Source of the DNA: Prostheceraeus crozeri
Lineage: Eukaryota > Platyhelminthes > Polycladida > Euryleptidae
Reading direction: 5' to 3'
Assembly (NCBI GenBank): GCA_907163375.1
Contig: CAJQUW010001473.1
Location: 45,561-109,560 of the forward strand
DNA length: 64,000 nucleotides
Both the position numbers and the translations under genes were made by a program. The notes beneath the pieces are model-generated. The model made no database searches and had not been told where the DNA came from. It was given only the letters and a program-made list of their open reading frames with translations. Below, one piece after another: positions 11,346 through 20,455 of the stretch (position 1 is the first letter of the stretch; the number at the start of each line of letters is the position of its first letter).

Positions 11346-12900
11346 TTAGTGGCAATAATCCTCATTCTTCCAATGCTTGGCTAAGAGGATCAGTTAATCT
11401 GGGCGCAAATAGGTTCCAGCTAAGTAGGTAAAATGCAACATGAGAATTGACAGAAGTCTTTCGCAAGATAAAAAAATTGAGGGTTTCTTTTTCCCTTACT
11501 GCATTCTTGTTTACAAAGTTTGACAGTGGAGAGCCTAGTAATGTCAGTTCACCCTGTTTCTTAAATCTACCACTTTGATTTAAATAAATGTGTTCTGAAC
11601 GGCCAATTTGACAGCAACATATTTACTTGCTTCGTCATGATTGAGTAAAAAGATGAACAGTAGCTTCACAACCGGATCGGATGCCGACAGCTAACCGGAA
11701 TCTTTTTAGTTTAATAATGAAGCCGTAGTAGTACTTTGAATGTCTTTCCTGTAGACTCCAATAGCATCTTCGCGGCTCGACCCCACGACGAAGCGACAAC
11801 ACACTTGAATATTGTGTATTGTGTTACCAATTTGCAAACAACTATTTAAATGAGATCATTGCTTAACTGTATGCAGTTAATTCACATAAGTTTCAAAGGT
11901 TTGCATATAAATAATGATCGACTGTTCATTGCTCTTCATTGGTCTCATCGCAATATGAAACGCTCTCATTGTATATATCGCAGTAGGATTTCTTTTACCA
12001 TGGTTAGTCCAACTTCAGAATTGCAGCCACTTTGCAGTCAGCGCATTGTAGTTCTACACTCTCTATAATTCGTATTCTTAATGTTTTCGACCTTAATGGA
12101 TATATACCTAAAAGACAAACCTTGCCAAAGTTACATGAAAAATAAATCAAATTGGTAATCAAATTTGTATTTTAAAACAGTGATATTGTTTATAGCACTT
12201 TTATAATTATCAAAGACAAAAATAAATTTGAAATCACTCAGATAGTTTCGAGAATCTCTTCTTTTACAGATCAAGGATATACTACAATAAGTCTTGACAA
12301 CAAATCTGAGGAGACATTAGCATTAAAATTGATCTTTTAAATGTGATATCTGCAGTCTGCTAATTTACATGCATGCACTGTCTAGTGATAGACGTTCTAC
12401 AACTCTTCAAATCAGTACTCCACAAGCATAAAAATAAGGAATGCGTACAATGTAACTTTTTTAGACTACAGTAAGTACGAAACGTATTTAATTAAGACTG
12501 GTTTTATCTGTAGTGGTTAACGTGCACTGATCTATCTTCTCATGCTGTGTACAGTTTATGGATGACTGAATAAACTGGATAAGTCAATGAAGTGAAGAAG
12601 CTGGTGCAGACCTGATTAAATAAAGCGTTTTCTACTACATGAACGTGATGAGCCACGTGAGGACACACCCACTATTGACATGATCAGTCGGCTTAGACGC
12701 CAACTGTGACGCACGACATCTCACATATTTACTAGGGGGAACTTTCACATCCTATCATGTGATTGCTTCTCTTCTCTCCTCTCATGTCTTCTAACCCTGA
12801 AATGCACGCTACGTTCTTTGATCAATATTTCAAGCCAGATATGACTTTTGAAATTTAAATTTGTGATTTAATAAAATAAAGTGTATTGCTTTTTCGTACA
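11346..12900. other. LPIN: Intronic DNA without recognised features
   Basis: AT-rich sequence between the LINE remnant and the hammerhead cluster. I see no gene, tandem array or inverted repeat of note. Confidence 0.5.
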
Positions 12901-12905
12901 CAAAA

Positions 12906-13040
12906 TGTTAGGCGTGATACAGTACATGGATGGAACCGATCCCGGCATTTGTCGACCCGCCGGGTAACAACAATATCTTGCAGTCAACATGCAGCAGTTT
13001 TTGAGTTTTTAAATTGACAATGCTTTTCAATTAATATTAG
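12906..13040 (-). repeat. Diverged repeat bracketing the PLE cluster (left copy)
   Basis: Read on the minus strand, a stretch around 12968-13006 (CTCAAAAACTGCTG, then TTGACTGCAAGATATTGTTG, then a CCC) recurs on the plus strand at 21990-22035. A related CCGATTCCATCC motif lies near 22270 and its counterpart near 12930. The copies lie on either side of the PLE/hammerhead cluster in inverted orientation. The family is unknown. Confidence 0.5.
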
Positions 13041-13267
13041 CATTCTAATTATATTAGACATATTAACTATATGATACCTATTTTATTGCCCGAAGTCGGA
13101 TAAGCTCTTCTAATATCTATATCAGGCACGTGGAGGGCGGACTGCTTTCTGCAATCACTTAATACCGCATCCGAGATTGAGGCGCTTCACGCAGGCGCCA
13201 CTCATTACATGTTTAGACAAGTAACCTGGCAATTGATAGATTTATCAAATCTCAACAGATGTGACCA

Positions 13268-13310
13268 CGACGAGACATGTTTCGGCCTGTTGGGCCTCAT
13301 CAGTCGTGGG
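13268..13310 (-). ncRNA. Hammerhead ribozyme motif A (C3:G8 core)
   Basis: On the minus strand: stem I 5' side CCCACGA, core CTGATGA (13297-13303), stem II GGCC with loop CAACA and GGCC, then GAAA, a tiny stem III (C-AT-G) and the GTC cleavage triplet (13274-13276), then the stem I 3' side with one mismatch. All core bases are classical. Stem III of one or two pairs is the minimal type I form described for PLE hammerheads, which may need to dimerise. Confidence 0.8.
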
Positions 13311-13567
13311 TAAGTTTGAACCAGCGACGTTGGAGCTAGAGGACGTGCAAGCATACCCTCTAACCACAAGGCCACCGGACCATCTGTTGAGAGCGAGAAT
13401 TAGCCAGGAAGGCACTGCTTTAACGCAGGCACGTGGAGGGTGGACTGCTTTCTGCAATCACTTAATACCGCATCCGAGATTGAGGCGCTTCACACAGGCG
13501 CTACTCATTACATGTTTAGACAAGTAACCTGGCAATTGATAGATTTATCAAATCTCAACAGATGTGA

Positions 13568-13610
13568 CCACCACGAGACATGTTTCGGCCTGTTGGGCCT
13601 CATCAGCGTT
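13568..13610 (-). ncRNA. Hammerhead ribozyme motif B, stem I damaged
   Basis: Same core, stem II, GAAA and GTC (13577-13579) as copy A, but the 5' strand of stem I reads CCAACG instead of CCACGA, so pairing with TCGTGG is largely lost. The change coincides with the head-to-head junction at 13605-13620, where the plus-strand unit begins, and looks like a rearrangement scar. Probably inactive alone. Confidence 0.65.
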
Positions 13611-13664
13611 GGGCCTGCCTGCGTTAAAGCAGTGCCTTCCTGGCTAATTCTCGCTCTCAACAGA

Positions 13665-13737
13665 TGGTCCGGTGGCCTTGTGGTTAGAGGGTATGCTTGC
13701 ACGTCCTCTAGCTCCAACGTCGCTGGTTCAAACCTAC
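13665..13737 (+). ncRNA. tRNA-like sequence with A-box and B-box matches
   Basis: GGTGGCCTTGTGGTTAGAGG at 13671-13690 looks like a tRNA D-arm/A-box, and GGTTCAAACC at 13725-13734 matches the T-arm/B-box consensus (GGTTCRANYCC-like) about 50 bp downstream. The T stem has one mismatch and one wobble pair, and no good acceptor stem pairs across the unit, so it is not a functional tRNA gene. It is the usual look of the tRNA-derived head of a SINE, an internal Pol III promoter. It abuts hammerhead C. The minus-strand unit has the same block at about 13315-13390. Confidence 0.6.
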
Positions 13738-13779
13738 CCACGACTGATGAGGCCCAACAGGCCGAAACATGTCTCGTGG
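13738..13779 (+). ncRNA. Hammerhead ribozyme motif C (C3:G8 core), best classical copy
   Basis: Stem I CCACGA pairs perfectly with TCGTGG. The core is CTGATGA (13744-13750), stem II GGCC-CAACA-GGCC, GAAA at 13764-13767, stem III C-AT-G, and the cleavage triplet GTC at 13771-13773. Every invariant core base is present. It lies on the lipin-sense strand directly after the tRNA-like block. Confidence 0.85.
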
Positions 13780-13801
13780 TGGTCACATCTGTTGAGATTT
13801 G

Positions 13802-13804
<3 letters not shown>

Positions 13805-13848
<44 letters not shown>
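13805..13848. repeat. (TA)n microsatellite
   Basis: About 22 TA units between the hammerhead repeat and the inverted arm of PLE1. Confidence 0.95.
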
Positions 13849-13850
<2 letters not shown>

Positions 13851-14187
13851 CAAAAAGAGCAGAAGATCTGGAGATGTTGACGAATAAAATAAAAAAATGA
13901 AAACCAAAAGTCAGATCCCTGTGATGTGGGACCGGTTTCGATGTATTTTCAAAAGACATGTAGAAATTATACAAGACATATGGAGTTTAACAGAGGTTTG
14001 AATTTAGAAATAAAATAGCTTTCTTTGGCATCTCTTATGATCTTATTGGCATCCCAAGATAGCTGAAAAAACGGCATAGCTTTGAACATTATTGGAGAAT
14101 TCTTTGCACAAATAGCTATATGCTTGCTGACAGGTAATGGGGCTTGTAAGGGATGATTGATGTTATGTCGATGAACTGTCATAGATT
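13847..14187 (-). repeat. PLE1 inverted 3'-end fragment
   Basis: On the minus strand this encodes the last 71 codons of the GIY-YIG protein (from TVHRHNI to LLNSICLV) followed by the 3' non-coding tail (CGAAACCGGTC, then CAGGGATCTGACTTTTGG). About 65 bp covering the first half of the hammerhead are deleted, leaving only GAAACCGGTC and the stem I 3' side. The junction with the direct copy is near 14187. Confidence 0.85.
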
Positions 14188-14826
14188 ATTGTCACTACTC
14201 ATAAGAAATAAGAAAGAAGAAAATAAAGGGGTGACAAAATGTAGTGATGGTAAATGTAAATGCTGTCTTCATCTCATAGAGGGTACATCTTTCGATTTCG
14301 AGCACACTACTTTCGAAATTAAACGAAATATGAACTGCAATTCATCCAATGTCATCTATGTGCTCCAATGTTTGGGCTGTCAACAACTATACATTGGACA
14401 GACTGGGGACCAACTAAAGAACAGATTGACAGTTCATAGACATAACATCAATTATCCCTTACAATCCCCATTACCTGTCAGCAAGCATATAGCTATTTGT
14501 GCAAAGAATTCTCCAATAAAATTCAAAGCTATGCCGTTTTTTCAGCTTTCTTGGGATGGCAATAAGAGCATAAGAGAGGCCAAAGAAAGCTATTTTATTT
14601 CTAAATTCAAACCTCTGTTAAACTCCATATGTCTTGTATAATTTCTACATGTCTTTTGATGATTTAATCATTAGTTGTTATGATTTCGTGATATCCTGTG
14701 TGCATGAGTAGGTGTTAAAAATACATCGAAACCGGTCGCACATCACAGGGATCTGACTTTTGGTTTTTTTTTAAAATTTTATTCGTCTACATCTCCAGAT
14801 CTTCTGCTCTTTTTGCTTAATACCTA
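14188..14826 (+). repeat. PLE1 left terminal repeat (pseudo-LTR) with partial GIY-YIG frame
   Basis: A direct copy of the PLE1 3' end: about 150 codons of the endonuclease domain (LLSLLIRNKKEE to NSICLV, stop at 14639-14641), then hammerhead D and about 80 bp leading into ORF1. It serves as the 5' leader of the element. The frame is open but is only a fragment of the RT-endonuclease, not a separate gene. Confidence 0.85.
14695..14750 (+). ncRNA. Hammerhead-like motif D (A3:U8 core)
   Basis: Stem I GTGTGC pairs with GCACAT; core ATGAGTA (14704-14710) stands where CTGANGA is expected; stem II GGTGT/ACATC (one G-T wobble) closes directly on GAAA (14728-14731); stem III is C-CG-G; the cleavage triplet is GTC (14735-14737). 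Bases T4, G5, A6, A9, G12 and A13-A15 are classical. Positions 3 and 8 are A and T instead of C and G, preserving a Watson-Crick pair. Confidence 0.65.
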
Positions 14827-15857
14827 ATGGAGATGGTAAGGACCCGAAGTCAGACAGATGAGCCAACAACAGAAGATAAATTGGACTCAATGTTGTGTAA
14901 ATTGGACAACATAACAACTATTTTGCATCAGATGAATAACTTTCTGATCAACTCATTTTTACAGCAAACGGAAAATACATTCAGAACATGCTTATTGGAT
15001 GTTAATAAAGAATTAAAAGATAGCATGACAATAATGAAGAATGATATCAAAAAGGTAACTACTTCAACAATTACAAATGAAATGGAATAAAAAAAACTAA
15101 CAAAAAGGAAATTTTTGTATTACGAGGCAATTCGCATAAATGGCATAGCAGACATTTATCAAGAAGCATTAGATGGGGAAGAGACAAAAATTTCAAAAAA
15201 GTTTTTCAAAAATTCATCAATTGAACAGGAAGAGATTGATAGAGTGATGATGAAGGAATTGATGGTCAATGAAACAAGACACGAAATTCAGAGGTTACGG
15301 ATGAATGCCGAATTCAAGCTCAGCTATGTGAGTAAAATAGATTCGCAAGTGTATACCACTTATGAAGAATATCTCGATATGCATTCAGCCCAATTACAGA
15401 AACAGAAATGGTGTGAACTTACTGAGACAGAAGAAAGCAATAGTCGTAAAATTTGGGAGGAAAAGTCGAAATTTTTCTTCTTTGATATAGATGTTTTCTT
15501 ATTCTTCTAAATAGTCAATCGAAAAGTAGAAGTGTGAAATTTAGGTCCTCGGAAGAAAGAAACGTAGATTTAATTGTGAGGCCGTTTAAAAATAATCAAA
15601 TAAATAACCGTCAGTATGTCTGGAACGGTAGAAATGTGAGAAATAATAGATTTAGAAATAATAGAAATATGAATACTGATAGAGACTTTAATTTTAGAGG
15701 TCGAAATAATTTTAGAGGACGAAATAATTTCAGAGGACGAAATAATTTTAGAAGTTGGAATAGAAATAATATTAATCACTATAATGAAAATCTGGAGGAT
15801 AATGACTCCAATGGTCAATACTTTGAAAATCATAATAGTAATTATTTTTTAGACTAA
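14827..15857 (+). pseudogene. PLE1 ORF1 / N-terminal region, decayed
   Basis: An open frame from an ATG at 14827 (14830-14832 would be next in line after MEM) with a predicted helical N-terminus (DSMLCKLDNITTIL). There is one in-frame stop at 15088-15090, then continuation to 15510 (DGEETKISKK to KIWEEKSKF), a frameshift near 15470-15510, and a third segment to 15857. The last segment is Asn/Arg-rich and carries three tandem FRGRNN units (15690-15755), an RGG-like, probably RNA-binding tail. It precedes the RT frame and overlaps it by a few codons. Whether it is a separate ORF1 protein or the N-terminus of one long PLE protein cannot be told from this copy. Confidence 0.6.
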
Positions 15858-18085
15858 ACTGTATCTCTACACTAAATGTGTCATCTACTGAACTAGACGA
15901 AGATGCTCGGATGTTATTATCTAGAGGTTGTAAGTTTATTCCTATGCCGAATAAAAGCAATTATATTGTTGATAACGAAATACATGAGTATCATCGTAAA
16001 TTACGTTTAATTGATCACTTTAAGGATAATGAATATATTGATGACGATTCCCTTGAGCTTAATTATAAAAATGACAGTAATTTCGAACTTTCCAAAAATA
16101 ACAAAGAACTAGAAATGATGATTCATTTAATGAACTTATCTGTTAAGAAAGAGCAAAATGAAGGAAATAATAAAGCGAAAAAGCATAACTTATCACTTGA
16201 CGAAAATATAACTTTGGATGATTTAAGAAATAACAAAAATATTCACATAACTAAAGCTGACAAAGGAGGAGCGTTCGTTGTTTTAGACAATAGCATCTAT
16301 TTGCAAAGAATCATGACAGATCATTAGTCAGATACTACAACTTACGAAAAAATAGAGAAGTATTATGTTTATTCCACTCTGAATAAGATAAAACAGTTTT
16401 GTGAATTGAATAAGAGTTCACTAACACAAAAAGAATCCTCTTATCTATCACATTTTCATCCGTCTCTACCATATATGTACGGACTGCCTAAAATTCATAA
16501 GCAAATCGATATACTTCGCAATCGTTCAGTAGACAAATATGGTTACATGGAATGCAAAATTCCCACAATCACTTTTAGGCCGATTATAAGCAACGTGAAC
16601 TCTCCCACCAGTCGTTTAAGTGAATTCATAGACATTATTCTTCAGCCTCTGGCCGCATCGATCCCGAGCTTTTGTAGAGATACTTTTGACTTTCTTCGTA
16701 AATTGCCAACGTCTATAAATGATGAAATTCTTGCTGCATCTGATGTCCAGTCTTTATATACGAGCATACCTCATACCTTAGGATTAGAGGCACTTAAATA
16801 TTGGTTGACAGAAAAAAGGCACATGATTCCGAATAGAATTACAAATGATTGCATTTTGGAGGGAATCAGTCTAATCCTCAATAAAAATATTTTTACATTT
16901 AATGATGCTATATACAAACAAATATCCGGAACAGCCATGGGTACGAAATGTGCTCCATCCTATGCAAATTTAGTTATGGGCTATTTAGAAGTGATGCTAT
17001 ACGAGAAATTGAGAGAAAGACTAACAGATATTCAATGTGACTACTTCAGAGGAAAATGGATTCGTTATCTGGACGATTGTTTCGTGATTTGGCCGTGTGA
17101 ATTTGGCGACATTAATATCTTATACCTTTCCTTAAATACATTGCATAACAATATAAAATTTACAATGGAAGAAAGTTCAACCAGAATAAATTTCCTAGAC
17201 GTAAACATATACAAGAAGAATAACAGATGTGAAACTGACATTTACCACAAACCAACTGATAGTCCTTATAAATCTTGTCATCCTAAACACATTTTGAGAA
17301 ATGTCCCATTCAATTTGGCAAACCGATTAAAGATGATAATATTGGAAAGAGACAGACTTCACATGCGAATTTCGGAACTAAAAGAGAATCTGAGAAGACT
17401 AAATTATCCAGTAAAATTAATTAAAGGTTCAATTACAAGAGCACTGACCTCAAACTCGAAAACTAAAAACAAAACTCAAAATGGCAAGATAATTCGGTTT
17501 ATTCATACGTATGATCCAAATAACCCAAAGTGTTTTGCAAACGTCATAAAGCCGTCATTTGATAATTTAAAAGTGCTGAGATCTTTTGACAGATATGTGA
17601 TTCAGGCCGCATATAAACAACCAAGGACATTATTGTCACTACTCATGAGAAATAAGAAAGAAGAAAATAAAGGGGTGACAAAATGTAGTGATGGTAAATG
17701 TAAATGCTGTCTTCATCTCATAGAGGGTACATCTTTCGATTTCGAGCACACTACTTTCGAAATTAAACGAAATATGAACTGCAATTCATCCAATGTCATC
17801 TATGTGCTCCAATGTTTGGGCTGTCAACAACTATACATTGGACAGACTGGGGACCAACTAAAGAACAGATTGACAGTTCATAGACATAATATCAATTATC
17901 CCTTACAATCCCCATTACCTGTCAGCAAGCATATAGCTATTTGTGCAAAGAATTCTCCAATAAAGTTCAAAGCTATGCCGTTTTTTCAGCTTTCTTGGGA
18001 TGCCAATAAGAGCATAAGAGAGGCCAAAGAAAGCTATTTTATTTCTAAATTCAAACCTCTGTTAAACTCCATATGTCTTGTATAA
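15842..18085 (+). pseudogene. PLE1 reverse transcriptase with GIY-YIG endonuclease, one stop codon
   Basis: About 747 codons in one frame, interrupted only by TAG at 16325-16327. In order: an N-terminal motif SRGCKFIPMPNK; ITKADKGGAFVVLD; PYMYGLPKIHK; FRPIISNVNSPTSRLS; the palm strand SDVQSLYTSIP; GTAMGTKCAPSYANLVM; and the catalytic YLDD box (about 17066-17080), as in PLE and telomerase-like RTs. A Cys cluster (KCSDGKCKCC) precedes a GIY-YIG domain (VIYVLQC, then YIGQTGDQLKNRL, then HRHNI). The GIY...YIG and Arg residues are present. The enzyme would reverse-transcribe and nick target DNA. Without the single stop it would look complete. Confidence 0.9.
15845..15851 (+). promoter_or_regulatory. 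Candidate -1 ribosomal frameshift heptamer T TTT TTA
   Basis: In the ORF1 frame the codons read TAT TTT TTA GAC TAA. TTTTTTA fits X XXY YYZ in the correct phase two codons before the ORF1 stop (15855-15857). A -1 slip continues AGA CTA AAC and enters the open RT frame, whose last upstream stop is at 15839-15841. I see no strong pseudoknot downstream. A plain indel in the T run is the simpler alternative. Confidence 0.4.
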
Positions 18086-18138
18086 TTTCTACATGTCTTT
18101 TGATGATTTAATCATTAGTTGTTATGATTTCGTGATAT

Positions 18139-18194
18139 CCTGTGTGCATGAGTAGGTGTTAAAAATACATCGAAACCGGTCGCACATCACAGGG
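18139..18194 (+). ncRNA. Hammerhead-like motif E (A3:U8 core), 3' end of PLE1
   Basis: The same sequence as motif D: core ATGAGTA at 18148-18154, GAAA at 18172-18175, GTC ending at 18181. Two hammerheads, one in each terminal repeat of the same element, match the published PLE arrangement and would allow release of the RNA between them (about 3.4 kb). Confidence 0.65.
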
Positions 18195-18224
18195 ATCTGA
18201 CTTTTGGTTTTTATTTTTAAATTT

Positions 18225-18272
18225 TATATATATATATATATATATATATTTTATATGTATATATATATATTT
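18225..18272. repeat. (TA)n microsatellite with interruptions
   Basis: TA tract directly after the PLE1 tail, interrupted by TTTTATATG. Confidence 0.9.
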
Positions 18273-18289
18273 ATTGAAAATACTCAAGA

Positions 18290-18450
18290 GTATTTCCAGG
18301 CTCCCACGCCGCACCAGCTACTATCCAACCTTGTGAGAAGAGACAAAAAAAACTTTTGCTGTGGAAGACCGGTTTCGAGATTTATTCTTTCTCAATTCCA
18401 CATGCACTTAGCGTTGCAAGACCCGAAGTCGGATAAGCTCTTCTAATATC
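18290..18450 (-). mobile_element. 3' fragment of another PLE family (element G)
   Basis: Minus-strand fragment with hammerhead-like motif G. Its distal part (CCCGAAGTCGGATAAGCTCT, then TCTAATATCTATATC) also occurs in the same orientation at 13090-13126, left of the hammerhead repeats. The PLE1 region therefore seems to have been inserted into or between copies of this element. Confidence 0.55.
18360..18402 (-). ncRNA. Hammerhead-like motif G (U3:A8 core)
   Basis: Minus strand: stem I TGTGGAA pairs perfectly with TTCCACA; core TTGAGAA (18389-18395); 12 nt with only two or three possible stem II pairs; GAAA (18373-18376); stem III C-CG-G; cleavage GTC (18367-18369). Positions 3 and 8 are T and A, again a Watson-Crick pair. 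Stem II is eroded, so activity is doubtful. Confidence 0.5.
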
Positions 18451-18464
18451 TATATCTATCTATC

Positions 18465-18508
<44 letters not shown>
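18449..18508. repeat. (TATC)n and (TA)n microsatellites
   Basis: About seven TATC units followed by about 14 TA units; the Tc1 element at 18509 inserted at a TA in this tract. Confidence 0.95.
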
Positions 18509-20161
18509 CAAATTGTTTCATAAAATATGGATCACCCTTAAACATCGCCTTAACTTCAACTTTGTCTAACTCCGCCAAACTTGAACGAATTTCTCTGAAA
18601 TTTGGAAGATATGTCAGTTGTGCTTACTAATATCATTGTTGGAAATTTCAAGCATGAATATTGAGTTCTTTTCCTGTTATAGATAAAAAAGTAGTAGATA
18701 ATTTTATCTTCATTTAGCAATGTTACACAAAATCATACCTCACTCTTATAAAATTATATTTGTTTCCTTTGTTATGTAATATGTTGTTCTACAAGCCAAA
18801 AGCTATCAAGCAAGACAAAAATAAAGAAAATCGGTCAATCAGAGCCAGTATAGCACCATTATTCATCAACAATAATGTAACTGCTACATGTGATTAACTG
18901 GACTTCATGCTCCATAGCTTCCTGACTTCGTTGCGGTGGTGTTGGCAGCACTCCTGATAGCTTTCAGCTAGAAATCTATCTCTTACCGGTTGAAAACAAT
19001 ACAAAGCACAAATGAACTATAACGAGATCGCATTCACAAAAGGCAACGTGTCAGCCTTGCTAGAACTAGGGTTTTCTTTGCGAGCTACAAGCAAGCGACT
19101 AAATGTCCCTTACACAAATGTGCATCGATGGCATAATGATGATTTTCGACTCTGTTGTAAAGAGGGCTCTGGCCGTCCACGCAAAACATCCAAACATAGA
19201 GACCGCCTAATTTTGAGATTTGTTAAAGTTGATCCAAGTCTCTCGTTAACTGAGATGGCTGCACTAGACTCGTCTATTTCTAAGTCCACTATTCGTAGAA
19301 GACTTATTGAGTCGAATTTCAAGAGCTGTAAAAGGCCCTCTCAGATCGAATTATCAGATCAGCATACAAAAAGACGTCTCAGATGGGCAATGAGTCATTG
19401 TCACTGGCGAAATCAATGGGATCGGGTTGTCTGGTCTGATGAGGCATCAGTCCGTCTGAAGGATAGTGATGATCGATTAATCTTATGGATAAAATCTGAT
19501 CAGGAAATTCCGAGACATTTACATCGTCCCCGGGTACAAGGTGGTGCGACTCTACTGATTTGGGCTGGCATTTGGACCAATGGCCGCTCTGAACTTCACA
19601 TATAGCAAGGAACCATGAATTCTGAACGCTATGTGAATGTTTTACGAATGAACATTGGCCAAATGACAGATCAACTTGGTGATCCATCGACTTGGTTATT
19701 TATGGATGATAATGCTACGTGTCACAGGAGTAGTAGAGTCGACTTATGCAAGTCTCAATTAGGGCTTAGGACATTATCTTGGCCAGCTCGTTCTCCTGAT
19801 CTGAATCCCATAGAAAATGTATGGAGTATTCTAAAACGTAACGTTCATCGTTCACTGCTACCTAAAGATGACGTATCACAACCTACTTCACTGTTAAAAA
19901 GAGAGTGGAGAAAGTTAGATCAGTCAAAAATCAACGATATCATCGAATCAATGCCTAGACGAATTGGTAATGTCATTGACAATAAGGGTAGGGTCACAAA
20001 ATATTAGCTTCTTAAGAACCGTTACTGTATCATAGCTTATCAGATTATATAAGGACATTTAAATATATTAGGGACATGAAATGACATGAAAAATGCTTTC
20101 TGTATCAAACTTATGTTTTATTTAGTCAAATTTTAGGATGATCCACTTTTTATGAAACGGA

Positions 20162-20164
<3 letters not shown>
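18509..20164 (+). mobile_element. Tc1-type transposon with terminal inverted repeats, 1656 bp
   Basis: The left end CAAATTGTTTCATAAAATAT and the right end (reverse complement CAGTCCGTTTCATAAAAAGT) match over about 30 bp and are flanked by TA on both sides, the Tc1/mariner target duplication. A transposase frame fills the middle. Both flanks are (TA)n tracts. Confidence 0.9.
19012..20007 (+). pseudogene. Tc1-type transposase, DD34E, one in-frame stop
   Basis: 331 codons from ATG 19012 with a single TAG at 19603-19605. The N-terminal paired-like HTH region carries LLELGFSLRATSKRLNV; a GRPRK hook (GSGRPRKTS) follows; a second HTH reads STIRRRLIESNFKSCK. Catalytic motifs are VVWSDEA (first Asp), LFMDDNATCHRS (second Asp) and SPDLNPIENVW (Glu), with 34 residues between second Asp and Glu. 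The stop sits between the catalytic Asps, so this copy cannot make full-length transposase. The remaining frame is clean, so the inactivation looks recent. Confidence 0.92.

Positions 20165-20230
<66 letters not shown>
20165..20230. repeat. (TA)n microsatellite
   Basis: About 33 uninterrupted TA units between the Tc1 right end and PLE2. Confidence 0.95.
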
Positions 20231-20232
<2 letters not shown>

Positions 20233-20310
20233 TAAATAATTGAAATCAAAGCAAACGCAAGGATATAAGAGAAATAAAAAGACCAGAGGTTTCCAACAAA
20301 ATTAATTGTA

Positions 20311-20358
20311 TTCCCCGACTAGTTTCTGCAGGGTGCTACCTGCTTCTCAAGGGGACTG
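20311..20358 (-). ncRNA. Hammerhead-like motif H (U3:A8 core)
   Basis: Minus strand: stem I CCCC/GGGG, core TTGAGAA (20344-20350), stem II GCAGG/CCTGC, one extra A, GAAA (20323-20326), stem III C-TA-G, cleavage GTC (20317-20319). The extra A before GAAA departs from the consensus. Confidence 0.5.
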
Positions 20359-20455
20359 GGAATGAAATGATAGAGGAAACAAAATTATAACTGAATGCAT
20401 ATAAGTATACACAAAATACCCAACCAGCATATACACAAAAACATAGAAATTATGC

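Larger units (their letters stand above)
13128..13615 (-). mobile_element. Tandem hammerhead repeat (retrozyme-like), minus-strand units
   Basis: Read on the minus strand this is hammerhead B, a spacer of about 200 nt, a tRNA-like block, hammerhead A, then the spacer again, cut off at 13128. The two spacer copies (13141-13260 and 13440-13560) are nearly identical. The two predicted cleavage sites are about 303 bp apart, so processing of a minus-strand transcript at A and B would release a unit of about 303 nt. Animal and plant retrozymes are non-autonomous tandem repeats of this size bounded by hammerheads. No protein is encoded; short open frames here are incidental. Confidence 0.7.
13616..13804 (+). 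mobile_element. Hammerhead repeat, plus-strand unit (inverted arm)
   Basis: This is the inverted partner of about 13232-13432 and carries the same tRNA-like block and hammerhead on the plus strand. Together with the minus-strand unit it forms a long inverted repeat. It is cut off by a (TA)n tract at 13805. Confidence 0.7.
13847..18224 (+). mobile_element. PLE1: Penelope-like element with inverted and direct terminal copies
   Basis: The order is an inverted copy of the element's 3' end (13847-14187), a direct copy of the 3' end (14188-14826), the coding body (14827-18085) and the 3' tail (to about 18224), with (TA)n on both sides. The direct copy matches 17631-18203 with only a handful of differences over about 570 bp. 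Such terminal copies (pseudo-LTRs, often with an extra inverted piece) are typical of PLEs, as are the RT plus GIY-YIG endonuclease coding capacity and hammerheads in the repeats. The high identity of the repeats suggests a young insertion, although the coding body is broken. Confidence 0.88.

Noticed and set aside
13665..13737. Functional tRNA gene
   Set aside because: T stem is imperfect and no acceptor stem forms; kept only as a tRNA-like promoter remnant.
14153..14641. Separate 162-codon gene
   Set aside because: Direct terminal copy of the PLE1 GIY-YIG end; its start lies on the inverted junction.
13847..18224. LTR retrotransposon
   Set aside because: The terminal copies are pieces of the coding 3' end, the RT is PLE-like and is followed by GIY-YIG; no gag, protease or integrase.
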